From IMG/VR virus record IMGVR_UViG_3300042287_000918, positions 1 to 31,159 of that record: DNA of 31,159 nucleotides; one strand, 5' to 3'. This document shows positions 7,326-12,521 of the stretch, one piece after another. Both the position numbers and the translations under genes were made by a program. This stretch comes from a virus. The notes beneath the pieces are model-generated. The model worked only from the letters and a program-made list of their open reading frames with translations, ran no database searches and had not been told where the DNA came from. Position 1 is the first letter of the stretch. Every line of letters begins with the position of its first letter.

Positions 7326-8360
7326 ATGGCACACTTGATTCGCAGCGCTAAGTCTCGTTTCTGGTTTCTTAGGTACAGAGATCTGGATACGGGACGATGG
7401 AGGGAACGATCCACCAGATGCGACGCGGAGGACTCTAAGGCGACTCGACGAGCGCAGCGTATGGCGGAGGATGCGACGAGGCTGGAAGCGCAAGTCGGGC
7501 CTACCATTAAGGGCGAGTTTAGCGCTTGGGTTCCTGACTTTCTCGAGCGGCACTTCACGAATGTTCGATCGTTGAAGCGGTATCGGCTGGCTTGGGCGCG
7601 GCTCTCGGAGTGGCAACGATTGCGCCGGGTGCGGCATCCGGCTGCGGTACGTTTTGAGCATGTGCAGGACTTCCTTGATTGGAGAAGGGCTGATGGGGCT
7701 TCACAGAATACGGCCCGGCTGGAGTTGAAGTTTTTCTCCTTCATCATGCAGGAGGCCATGCGACGGGAGTGGGCAGATAAGAATCCGCTCGCGTTGGCTA
7801 AGGTGCCGCGCAAGGCGTCGAAGGTGAAAAAAGAAATCAACGATGATGAGTTCAAGTTGGCTCGGTTGGCTTTTACGGCCCGCGATGGCGCGACTTGGAT
7901 GCTCACCGCTTTTGAGATCTGCGCGAATCTAGGCTGCCGATTCTCCGAGTCGGAGTTTGGAAAGGATGCGATTGATTTTGATAAAGGCATGGTGACTATT
8001 GTGGATTCAAAGAGGGATGACACGGACCCGAGGAAATCTTTTTGCGTTCCTCTTCCTGCTACTTTGGCGGCCCATCTGAAGGGGGTATTTGAGAAGAGAG
8101 ACCGCACTACCCCACCGCTCGGACTGAGCGGGGAGCATAATAGGCAATTCAACATAACACTGAAGGAGGCCACGGGCGCGACTTCGCATTCGTTGAGGGT
8201 CTCCTTTGTGACTCGTTGCCACCGAGCGGGTCTGACGGAAGCGCAGGCCATGCGACTCACGAACCACTCCACTCGTTTAGTGCATTTGATTTATTCACGG
8301 TTGAATTTTGCGGATGCTCAGGATGCGGCTGCAAAGGTGCCCCCGCCTGGTGGGATATAA
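7326..8360 (+). CDS. Tyrosine recombinase integrase
   Basis: A 344-residue integrase that would recombine attP with the host attB. The full catalytic set is visible: Arg205 in LGCRFSE, Lys229 in VDSKR, His288 and Arg291 in HSLRVSF, His314 in TNHST, and the nucleophile Tyr323 in LIYSRL. Residues 1-30 (SRFWFLRYRDLDTGRWRERST) form the arm-binding N-terminus, and residues 60-160 the SAM-like core-binding domain. ATG 7326 is preferred to ATG 7308 because GGGAG is nine bases upstream of it; the longer form adds MWEFDG. It is the only long plus-strand gene apart from the regulator at 10937. Its 3' end overlaps the converging excisionase-like gene by 104 nt. Confidence 0.93.
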   Translation: MAHLIRSAKSRFWFLRYRDLDTGRWRERSTRCDAEDSKATRRAQRMAEDATRLEAQVGPTIKGEFSAWVPDFLERHFTNVRSLKRYRLAWARLSEWQRLRRVRHPAAVRFEHVQDFLDWRRADGASQNTARLELKFFSFIMQEAMRREWADKNPLALAKVPRKASKVKKEINDDEFKLARLAFTARDGATWMLTAFEICANLGCRFSESEFGKDAIDFDKGMVTIVDSKRDDTDPRKSFCVPLPATLAAHLKGVFEKRDRTTPPLGLSGEHNRQFNITLKEATGATSHSLRVSFVTRCHRAGLTEAQAMRLTNHSTRLVHLIYSRLNFADAQDAAAKVPPPGGI

Positions 8361-8496
8361 AATTTCGCACCCACCGAACCGTTGTCTTTCGACCATAAAA
8401 CGGACACCCTTTTAGCTTCATGTAGGCGATCTCGCGAAGAGAGAGACCGATGGTCTCTGCGATCTCATTTGGAAAGTGAAGGCGGTCAGGGTCCAT
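8257..8496 (-). CDS. Excisionase-like small DNA-binding protein
   Basis: A 79-residue protein starting at ATG 8496, sharing one base with the stop of the upstream gene (TGATG). Its N-terminus (LHFPNEIAETIGLSLREIAYMKLKGCPFYGRKTTVRWVRNFI) has the winged-helix or MerR/AlpA-like layout of directionality factors: a helix-turn-helix, then a short wing, then a tryptophan-containing helix. The C-terminus is polar and probably disordered. It is the last gene of the early operon and runs into the 3' end of the integrase on the other strand. That pairing suggests control of integration versus excision. Family assignment is by pattern only. Confidence 0.6.
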   Translation of the reverse strand: MDPDRLHFPNEIAETIGLSLREIAYMKLKGCPFYGRKTTVRWVRNFISHQAGAPLQPHPEHPQNSTVNKSNALNEWSGS

Positions 8497-8690
8497 CAGA
8501 TCTCGGGTGGGTTGGGGAATGGGGCCCAGTGGAGGACGGGTTCGTCTATGGCGTCTGCGCTGACGTAGCGCCATTGACCGGCATCGAGGAAGCCGGTCCA
8601 GACTTCGCCACATTGCAGATGGATGAGGACGGTGGCGTCATCGTCCGGCAGATCTTCATCTACCGATCGCCAGTTTACTGAGGCGCTCAT
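8496..8690 (-). CDS. DUF551-like small protein
   Basis: A 64-residue protein. The sequence NWRSVDEDLPDDDATVLIHL...GEVWTGFLDAGQWRYV...PVLHWAPFPNPP follows the DUF551 pattern W.SV.e.LP..g..V......w..a.yd...w.......VTHW.plP.PP. This family is common in phage accessory regions and has no known biochemical role. The start ATG overlaps the TAA of the upstream gene by one base (TAATG). It belongs to the early operon. Confidence 0.65.
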   Translation of the reverse strand: MSASVNWRSVDEDLPDDDATVLIHLQCGEVWTGFLDAGQWRYVSADAIDEPVLHWAPFPNPPEI

Positions 8691-9346
8691 TATTCGGCCC
8701 CCTTCTCGAGCGACATGGCGGAGCATGTGCGGTGGATGGCGGCGATGGGTTGGAGGAGGTCACGGACCATGCGGAGGCGGCGGGCGTCCCAGGCGTCGGG
8801 GAATCCATCGTCTTCCTTGACCTTGCGGAGCCAGAGGTTGAATTGCATGTGGACGCCCTCGATGGTGACGAGACCGACGCTGCGGTCGTTCACGTTGAGG
8901 CGGGGCTTCGTGTCTTCTTCCCGGGTGACTTCACCGGCTTTGATGCTGTTTTGGAGTTCGAGCGGGGTGAGCTTTTCCTTGTGGGCTCGATCGAGCCACT
9001 CTTCGGCATCGTAGGAGTTGGCGCAGAGCTTCGCGGCGACGAAGGCATGGGCATCGCTGGGGGCGGATGGGTGAGATCCATCGAGCTTCTCGAGTGCTTC
9101 GGAGGCCTTGAGGTCTTTGAATTCAAACTCCAGTTGCTTTTCGGCGGCCAGCACGATGGCGTCGCCAAATTGGCGGCGGCCTTCCATGCGCCAATCGGTC
9201 ATCCACCGGAGACTAGATCCCCTGGCGGCGTGGACATAGCGTCCGATTTGCTCCCACTCTTCTTGCGTGGGGGTGCGGAGGAAAGCGAGAGAGCCGCGCC
9301 AAAAGGTGCATAGGCCATCGGGGAGTGTGAGGTCTGTATTTGTCAT
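8690..9346 (-). CDS. Early-operon protein of unknown function
   Basis: A 218-residue soluble protein, not recognised. It is mostly helical and charged, with segments TPTQEEWEQIGRYVHAARGSS and LEFEFKDLKASEALEKLDGS near the N-terminus and RKVKEDDGFPDAWDARRLRMV near the C-terminus. No catalytic motif is evident. AAAGGA lies about eight bases upstream of the ATG, inside the end of the previous gene, giving a normal Shine-Dalgarno start. Its place beside the HTH protein and DUF551 gene suggests a role in early control or host take-over. Confidence 0.75.
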   Translation of the reverse strand: MTNTDLTLPDGLCTFWRGSLAFLRTPTQEEWEQIGRYVHAARGSSLRWMTDWRMEGRRQFGDAIVLAAEKQLEFEFKDLKASEALEKLDGSHPSAPSDAHAFVAAKLCANSYDAEEWLDRAHKEKLTPLELQNSIKAGEVTREEDTKPRLNVNDRSVGLVTIEGVHMQFNLWLRKVKEDDGFPDAWDARRLRMVRDLLQPIAAIHRTCSAMSLEKGAE

Positions 9347-9347
9347 G

Positions 9348-9926
9348 TTATTTTTCCTTTCTTTTTGCCCACGATTTGGTTGCGGCGGCGCGGTAGGTCT
9401 CCCGTGAGCTGGAGCCTTTGCGAAATTTGAAGACGTTGATTTTGAGGAGGTCGGCCCATGTGGTGACGTAGTAGCTCATGAGGGCGCGGGTGACTCCGAG
9501 CTCTCGGGCGACTTCGGCTTGGCTGTGGGTGCCGTTGAGCTCGGCGAGGCCGGTGGCGAGGGCGAGCCCACGCACCAGGGCTCGGAGGTTTTTGGTGGGC
9601 TTGCAGAGGAAGGAGACAATGAGGTTGAGCTGCTCGGCTTTGGCCCACTGGATCTCTCGGGCTATTGTGGAGAGGTGCCAGGCATGGACCTTTTCGGCGT
9701 CTTCGAGGCCGAGGCAGAGCTCTTCGGCGAGCTTCCACTCGGGGCGGTCCACGTCGAAGGCGGAGTCGGGGTCGGGGAAAGACTCCAGATACTCGGCATC
9801 CACGGTGGACAGGGCGGAGATGGGGGTGAGGGTGGCCTCGATGGTCGCTCGATCGAGGGGCTCGAGGCCGTCGAGCCAGTTGCGGAGGAGGGTGTCTTGC
9901 TCTATTTCTTGGGGCGTTTCCTTCAT
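9348..9926 (-). CDS. Helix-turn-helix protein, early operon
   Basis: A 192-residue protein starting at ATG 9926; a TTG at 9935 would add three residues. The middle to C-terminal part has a clear helix-turn-helix, THSQAEVARELGVTRALMSYYVTTWADLL (about residues 132-160), resembling those of ParB- and sigma-factor-type regulators. The C-terminus is basic (KFRKGSSSRETYRAAATKSWAKRKEK). The N-terminus is acidic. It probably binds DNA, as a transcription regulator or replication accessory factor. It follows the 59-residue gene by a few bases. Confidence 0.7.
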   Translation of the reverse strand: MKETPQEIEQDTLLRNWLDGLEPLDRATIEATLTPISALSTVDAEYLESFPDPDSAFDVDRPEWKLAEELCLGLEDAEKVHAWHLSTIAREIQWAKAEQLNLIVSFLCKPTKNLRALVRGLALATGLAELNGTHSQAEVARELGVTRALMSYYVTTWADLLKINVFKFRKGSSSRETYRAAATKSWAKRKEK

Positions 9927-9931
9927 AGAGA

Positions 9932-10111
9932 TCAATCTTGGGCGAGTTGGGCGCGGAGTTGGCGGAAGGCTTCGCGGATCTCTTCGGGGGTGGCGGGGTC
10001 TTCGGGCGGTTGAGGGGGCGCGATAGGCTTCGGGGGAGATTGCCTCCGGGTGAGGCGATCGACGGCGGCGAGGTGGCGGCGGGCGGCGGATAGGTGGGCT
10101 GTGAGGGTCAT
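9932..10111 (-). CDS. Small Arg/Pro-rich protein
   Basis: A 59-residue ORF from ATG 10111 to TGA 9932-9934. It reads MTLTAHLSAARRHLAAVDRL, then a proline-rich linker (PPKPIAPPQPPEDPATP), then a helix (EEIREAFRQLRAQLAQD): two helices joined by a flexible linker. No family is recognised. It fills an otherwise empty gap between two genes of the same operon and starts eight bases after the stop of the 29-residue ORF. Confidence 0.55.
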   Translation of the reverse strand: MTLTAHLSAARRHLAAVDRLTRRQSPPKPIAPPQPPEDPATPEEIREAFRQLRAQLAQD

Positions 10112-10118
10112 AGTTTTT

Positions 10119-10208
10119 TTATTGGGTGTCTTCGTCGGAAATGAGCCAGAGGAAGTAGCTGGTGAATAGGAGTGCGAGCATGAAGCCGGTAACGATCAGG
10201 AGTTTCAT
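10119..10208 (-). CDS. 29-residue membrane peptide
   Basis: A 30-codon ORF, MKLLIVTGFMLALLFTSYFL followed by WLISDEDTQ, essentially one transmembrane helix with a short acidic tail. Its ATG overlaps the TGA of the upstream gene (ATGA). The coupling and the clean hydrophobic profile support a real membrane peptide, though the short length leaves doubt. Confidence 0.45.
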   Translation of the reverse strand: MKLLIVTGFMLALLFTSYFLWLISDEDTQ

Positions 10209-10345
10209 TTCTCTTGGTCTTCCTCAAATCGGCGGCGGCGGGCTTGGCGAGCGCGCTCGCGTTCGCACTCGATGCCAAGGTGGAATGTCGTGTAGAGCGA
10301 CATCAGGATAAGGCAGGCCGAGATGATTGCGGTCGTGTCGCTCAT
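10205..10345 (-). CDS. 46-residue single-pass membrane protein
   Basis: MSDTTAIISACLILMSLYTT begins with a transmembrane helix (about residues 5-24), followed by a very basic/acidic cytoplasmic tail (ECERERARQARRRRFEEDQEK). AAGGAGGT, a complete Shine-Dalgarno, lies seven bases upstream of the ATG (10353-10360), the best in the window. The start also overlaps the upstream stop (ATGA). The role is unknown; small membrane proteins in early operons can act in superinfection exclusion or as anti-holins. Confidence 0.6.
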   Translation of the reverse strand: MSDTTAIISACLILMSLYTTFHLGIECERERARQARRRRFEEDQEK

Positions 10346-10554
10346 TTTGATGACCTCCTTGCGAGCAGATCGTGTAGGGCGTTGCGTTGGCGCTCGAGGC
10401 GTCGGCTGCATTCGCGGAGGGGGATGCCGTAGGCGGGGCCGCTGGCGGCGACGGCGGCCTCGGTCTCGGGAGTTTCGGTAGTCCACTCACTTTCGGGGAG
10501 GGCTTCGGCGCGGTCGCGGTTGGCCTTGATTTCGGTCCAGTTCGGCGTGCTCAT
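10342..10554 (-). CDS. Small charged protein, early operon
   Basis: A 70-residue protein reading MSTPNWTEIKANRDRAEALP at the start and ending SRRLERQRNALHDLLARRSSK. It is a soluble, helix-rich, highly charged protein with an acidic middle (ESEWTTETPETEAAV) and a basic C-terminal helix that could touch nucleic acid. It is not recognised. It is coupled at both ends by ATGA overlaps. Confidence 0.6.
   Translation of the reverse strand: MSTPNWTEIKANRDRAEALPESEWTTETPETEAAVAASGPAYGIPLRECSRRLERQRNALHDLLARRSSK
10353..10360 (-). promoter_or_regulatory. Full-consensus Shine-Dalgarno AAGGAGGT
   Basis: It lies seven bases upstream of the ATG at 10345 and fixes that start. It shows that the host ribosomes can use Shine-Dalgarno pairing, in contrast to most late genes of this phage, which have none. 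Confidence 0.75.
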
Positions 10555-10670
10555 CGTGCGATCCTCCAGGCTGTAAATGCCATTGAGATCACCGGCACGG
10601 TGAGGGTGAGGAAGTCTAAGAAAAAGCCGATGCTGCGGCAGATAGTTTGTGGGTCGTGGAGGTCGATCAT
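10551..10670 (-). CDS. 39-residue membrane peptide
   Basis: MIDLHDPQTICRSIGFFLDF followed by LTLTVPVISMAFTAWRIAR gives one transmembrane helix with a basic end. Its ATG overlaps the TGA of the ribbon-helix-helix gene, and its own TGA overlaps the next ATG, so three genes are chained by ATGA junctions. This tight chain is the main reason to accept it. Confidence 0.5.
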   Translation of the reverse strand: MIDLHDPQTICRSIGFFLDFLTLTVPVISMAFTAWRIAR

Positions 10671-10837
10671 AAAATATTTTCTTTGTCTGAATTATTTTTT
10701 GCAAAGTCTCTCGCGATGAGAGATTGGATGTAACTCGAGAGAGTTCTGTGTTCCTCGCGTGCCTTGCAGAGCGCCATTTCAAGCATCTCTGCGGGCAGTG
10801 AGATTGATTTTTTGATGGTGGTTTGTTGTGTGTTCAT
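10667..10837 (-). CDS. Ribbon-helix-helix DNA-binding protein, first gene of the early operon
   Basis: A 56-residue protein. Residues 6-46 (TTIKKSISLPAEMLEMALCK then AREEHRTLSSYIQSLIARDF) match the CopG/Arc ribbon-helix-helix layout: a basic beta strand with alternating polar residues (KKSISLP), helix A, a turn, and helix B (TLSSYIQSLIARD). Such proteins dimerise and bind operators. It starts at ATG 10837, just downstream of a good promoter and a palindrome, so it is likely an autoregulator of the early operon. The divergent gene at 10937 shares the KKSIS(L/M)PE(S/M) strand. Confidence 0.75.
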   Translation of the reverse strand: MNTQQTTIKKSISLPAEMLEMALCKAREEHRTLSSYIQSLIARDFAKNNSDKENIL

Positions 10838-10840
10838 TTG

Positions 10841-10861
10841 CTACTTCTTCGCGAAAAGTAG
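10841..10861. promoter_or_regulatory. Imperfect palindrome overlapping the early promoter, operator candidate
   Basis: CTACTT (10841-10846) and AAGTAG (10856-10861) are perfect 6-nt inverted arms around TTCGCGAA. The block covers the -10 box of the early promoter and ends four bases before the ribbon-helix-helix start codon. Binding by either ribbon-helix-helix protein would block transcription. Confidence 0.5.
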
Positions 10862-10883
10862 GAAAAAGAAGGCATGGGGTCAA
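10855..10883 (-). promoter_or_regulatory. Promoter of the early minus-strand operon
   Basis: On the minus strand a -35 box TTGACC (10883-10878) and a -10-like box TACTTT (10860-10855) are separated by 17 nt. Transcription would start near 10848, about 10 nt before the ATG at 10837. This is the best sigma-70-type promoter I can see in the window. Confidence 0.6.
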
Positions 10884-10936
10884 TACCTTATTTGGGAAAA
10901 AGTTGCTTTTTTTCTTACCGAGTGCGAAAGTCCCGC

Positions 10937-11242
10937 ATGCCCAATGATCCGTGTGTAAAAAAATCTATCTCGATGCCTGAGAGTTACTATCGACTCGCGA
11001 ATATCCGCATCGACCAAGAGCGCTTTAAAGGCCTCACCGAATACGTTCAAATGCTGATCCGCAATGACACCACTGACCTGGTGAACGTGGTAAAGCCAAG
11101 CGCGGCAACAAAAGAAAAACCCGCGTCCGTAAAGAAAACACCGAAGTTCAAAGTTGCTGGTGCCAATACGATCAATCCGTCCGAGATTTCCGGTGGTGGG
11201 CCATCAACTCTCCAGAAGGGGAAAGCCCGCAAGACTGGATAG
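10937..11242 (+). CDS. Ribbon-helix-helix-like regulator with basic tail, repressor candidate
   Basis: A 101-residue protein from ATG 10937. The segment VKKSISMPESYYRLANIRID then QERFKGLTEYVQMLIRND (residues 7-45) fits a ribbon-helix-helix domain. The C-terminal half is lysine-, proline- and serine-rich (KEKPASVKKTPKFKV) and probably disordered. It diverges from the early operon across a 99-nt control region with a promoter and palindrome, the arrangement of a temperate-phage genetic switch. ATG 10973 (MPESYY) is a less likely start since it removes the beta strand. No Shine-Dalgarno is obvious. Confidence 0.65.
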   Translation: MPNDPCVKKSISMPESYYRLANIRIDQERFKGLTEYVQMLIRNDTTDLVNVVKPSAATKEKPASVKKTPKFKVAGANTINPSEISGGGPSTLQKGKARKTG

Positions 11243-11279
11243 GAAAAGTGATCGACCTTTCTACGCACCCTGACTCTGA

Positions 11280-11306
11280 CCCCGACATGATCGGGGGGGG
11301 GGGGGG
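11280..11306. repeat. Hairpin followed by a run of 14 G
   Basis: CCCCGA (11280-11285) can pair with TCGGGG (11291-11296) around CATGA, and G runs from 11293 to 11306. It lies in the non-coding gap (11243-11347) between the convergent regulator gene and the endolysin. The G-run could be a real slippage-prone tract or a sequencing or assembly artefact. No other gene is seen in the gap. Confidence 0.6.
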
Positions 11307-11347
11307 CTAATGTGTTGCTTCCTATCGCTTTACTCTAGCTATTTTCC

Positions 11348-11827
11348 CTACGCCAGAACGTCGATTTTTTTGGATACTCGGGAGCGGAGGGTGGCGATCA
11401 TGTCGCGCTCGGTCATGCCGGTCGCCCACTTCGGTCGGAGTTGGTAGTGGGGCTCGTCGTTAAATTTCCAGCGACCGCCCCACTCGAAGCCGAGGGATTC
11501 GCCGAGGGGTCCGAGTTCACGGTAGAATGCGTGGTCGCCGTGGTAGGTCTTGCCGTCTTTGGAAAATACGGCGACATCGAGAGCCAGTGAGTAGTTGTGC
11601 ATGGAGGCCCCACCGGCGGCGTTACTGACCCTAGGGCCGGGCGTGGTGCGGCCTTTGGCGTAGAGGGCGTCCTGCTCGGCCCATGTGCGGAGCCCACAGA
11701 TGCACTTGACGTCGAGGCCGAGCGGGGCGGCGAGCTTTTTGGCGGCGAGGATAAATGAGGCGGCGCGGGCGTACAGATCCGGGTGGAGGGTCGAGAGGTT
11801 GCGCTCGCTGCGTTCGTCGAGGTTCAT
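11348..11827 (-). CDS. Endolysin, M15 peptidase family (VanY/L-Ala-D-Glu peptidase type)
   Basis: A 159-residue zinc peptidase that would cleave peptidoglycan cross-links for lysis. The family motif SxHxxGxAxD appears as SMHNYSLALD (residues 75-84, with Ser in the Gly position), giving zinc ligands His77 and Asp84. The second motif ExHY appears as EPHYQL, with Glu125 as the base and His127 as the third ligand. CICGLRTWAEQDALYAKGRT matches the conserved region near the N-terminus. There is no signal peptide, so a holin is needed for release. Its start overlaps the lipoprotein gene by ATGA. It is the last gene of the late operon. Confidence 0.9.
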   Translation of the reverse strand: MNLDERSERNLSTLHPDLYARAASFILAAKKLAAPLGLDVKCICGLRTWAEQDALYAKGRTTPGPRVSNAAGGASMHNYSLALDVAVFSKDGKTYHGDHAFYRELGPLGESLGFEWGGRWKFNDEPHYQLRPKWATGMTERDMIATLRSRVSKKIDVLA

Positions 11828-12072
11828 TTGTCGCGGAGGAGTTTTGCCTCGCCGTATTTCTGCCAGGCGAATGCCATGGCGTTTTCGCCGGGGGATTCTG
11901 GTGGCGTGTTCGGGATGTATTTTGCGCTGAGGGCGAGCTGGAGGTTGCCGAGCTCGCCGATGCGGTCGCCGAAGGGCGGGATGGGCACGTTGACGCAGGA
12001 GGTCAAGAAGGCCATGCCGAGGAATACGAAAGACAGGAGGACCATCAACAGCGCGATCCGTCGGGGTCTCAT
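11824..12072 (-). CDS. Small lipoprotein, probable outer-membrane spanin (Rz1-like)
   Basis: An 82-residue protein with a basic N-terminus (MRPRR), a hydrophobic stretch (IALLMVLLSFVFLGMAF) and a lipobox LTSC, predicting lipidation at Cys26. The mature protein starts with a Pro-containing segment (VNVPIPPFG), as many Rz1-like o-spanins do. In Gram-negative hosts the o-spanin joins an inner-membrane partner to fuse the membranes at lysis. Its position between holin and endolysin supports this. It starts by ATGA overlap with the holin gene. An unrelated phage lipoprotein is possible. Confidence 0.6.
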   Translation of the reverse strand: MRPRRIALLMVLLSFVFLGMAFLTSCVNVPIPPFGDRIGELGNLQLALSAKYIPNTPPESPGENAMAFAWQKYGEAKLLRDK

Positions 12073-12242
12073 TTGCCTTTGCGGATCACGTTGATGAGGC
12101 CGACTAAACCGAGCCCGGTCGCCACGATTTGGTTCTGAAGCTCTGGCTCCATGTGGACGCCTGCCGCTGTGGCGAGCAGGATAAGCCCACGCCATGTTGA
12201 GTTCTGTGACAGCGAATCGATGATTTTAAGTAGGATGAACAT
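12069..12242 (-). CDS. Small holin
   Basis: A 57-residue protein from ATG 12242 to TGA 12069-12071. It reads MFILLKIIDSLSQNSTWRGL then ILLATAAGVHMEPELQNQIV then ATGLGLVGLINVIRKGK. The layout is two hydrophobic helices (about residues 17-30 and 39-52) joined by a short acidic turn with a basic C-terminus, very like small phage proteins of the pattern 'S.TTWAGL...AAG....PE....V...G..LIGLI.V.RR'. It starts two bases after the upstream stop and overlaps the lipoprotein gene. TTGACA lies 16 nt before the start. Confidence 0.7.
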   Translation of the reverse strand: MFILLKIIDSLSQNSTWRGLILLATAAGVHMEPELQNQIVATGLGLVGLINVIRKGK

Positions 12243-12244
12243 AA

Positions 12245-12520
12245 CTATTGAGGGCGCGTGTCAAGTTTGCGCTCCACGCGCTCGATGACGCTGCGGGCGC
12301 TGGCGATCACGGTGAGCATTTCGGAGTTGGCTGTTTTGAGGTGCTCGACAAACTCCTCGGTCTGTTTGTCCATGCGGGTCTGGAGGTTGTCGAGGCGTCC
12401 GGTGAAGTAACGAAAAAGGGTGAAGACGGCGGCGAGGCCGATGACGAGGAGGCAGACGAAGAGCCAGCGGTCCGACTGACCGCTGGCGTAGTTCGTTAGC
12501 TCGAGGAGCTGCTTGTCCAT
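12245..12520 (-). CDS. Single-TM coiled-coil protein of the lysis cassette (holin or i-spanin candidate)
   Basis: A 91-residue protein from ATG 12520. It has a short N-terminus, one transmembrane helix (residues 19-39, WLFVCLLVIGLAAVFTLFRYF) and then a heptad-rich region (LDNLQTRMDKQTEEFVEHLK and onward to residue 87). An N-terminal anchor followed by a coiled coil is the layout of an Rz-type inner-membrane spanin, which would pair with the lipoprotein two genes on; it also fits some holins. The start lies one base past the fibre stop codon. Confidence 0.6.
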   Translation of the reverse strand: MDKQLLELTNYASGQSDRWLFVCLLVIGLAAVFTLFRYFTGRLDNLQTRMDKQTEEFVEHLKTANSEMLTVIASARSVIERVERKLDTRPQ

Positions 12521-12521
12521 T

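Noticed and set aside
7091-8272. 393-residue minus-strand ORF opposite the integrase
   Set aside because: It is a shadow of the integrase, whose catalytic residues are complete. No domain is seen.
11243-11347. Terminator made by the CCCCGA/TCGGGG hairpin
   Set aside because: It is followed by G, not T, on either strand, so it is not a standard rho-independent terminator.
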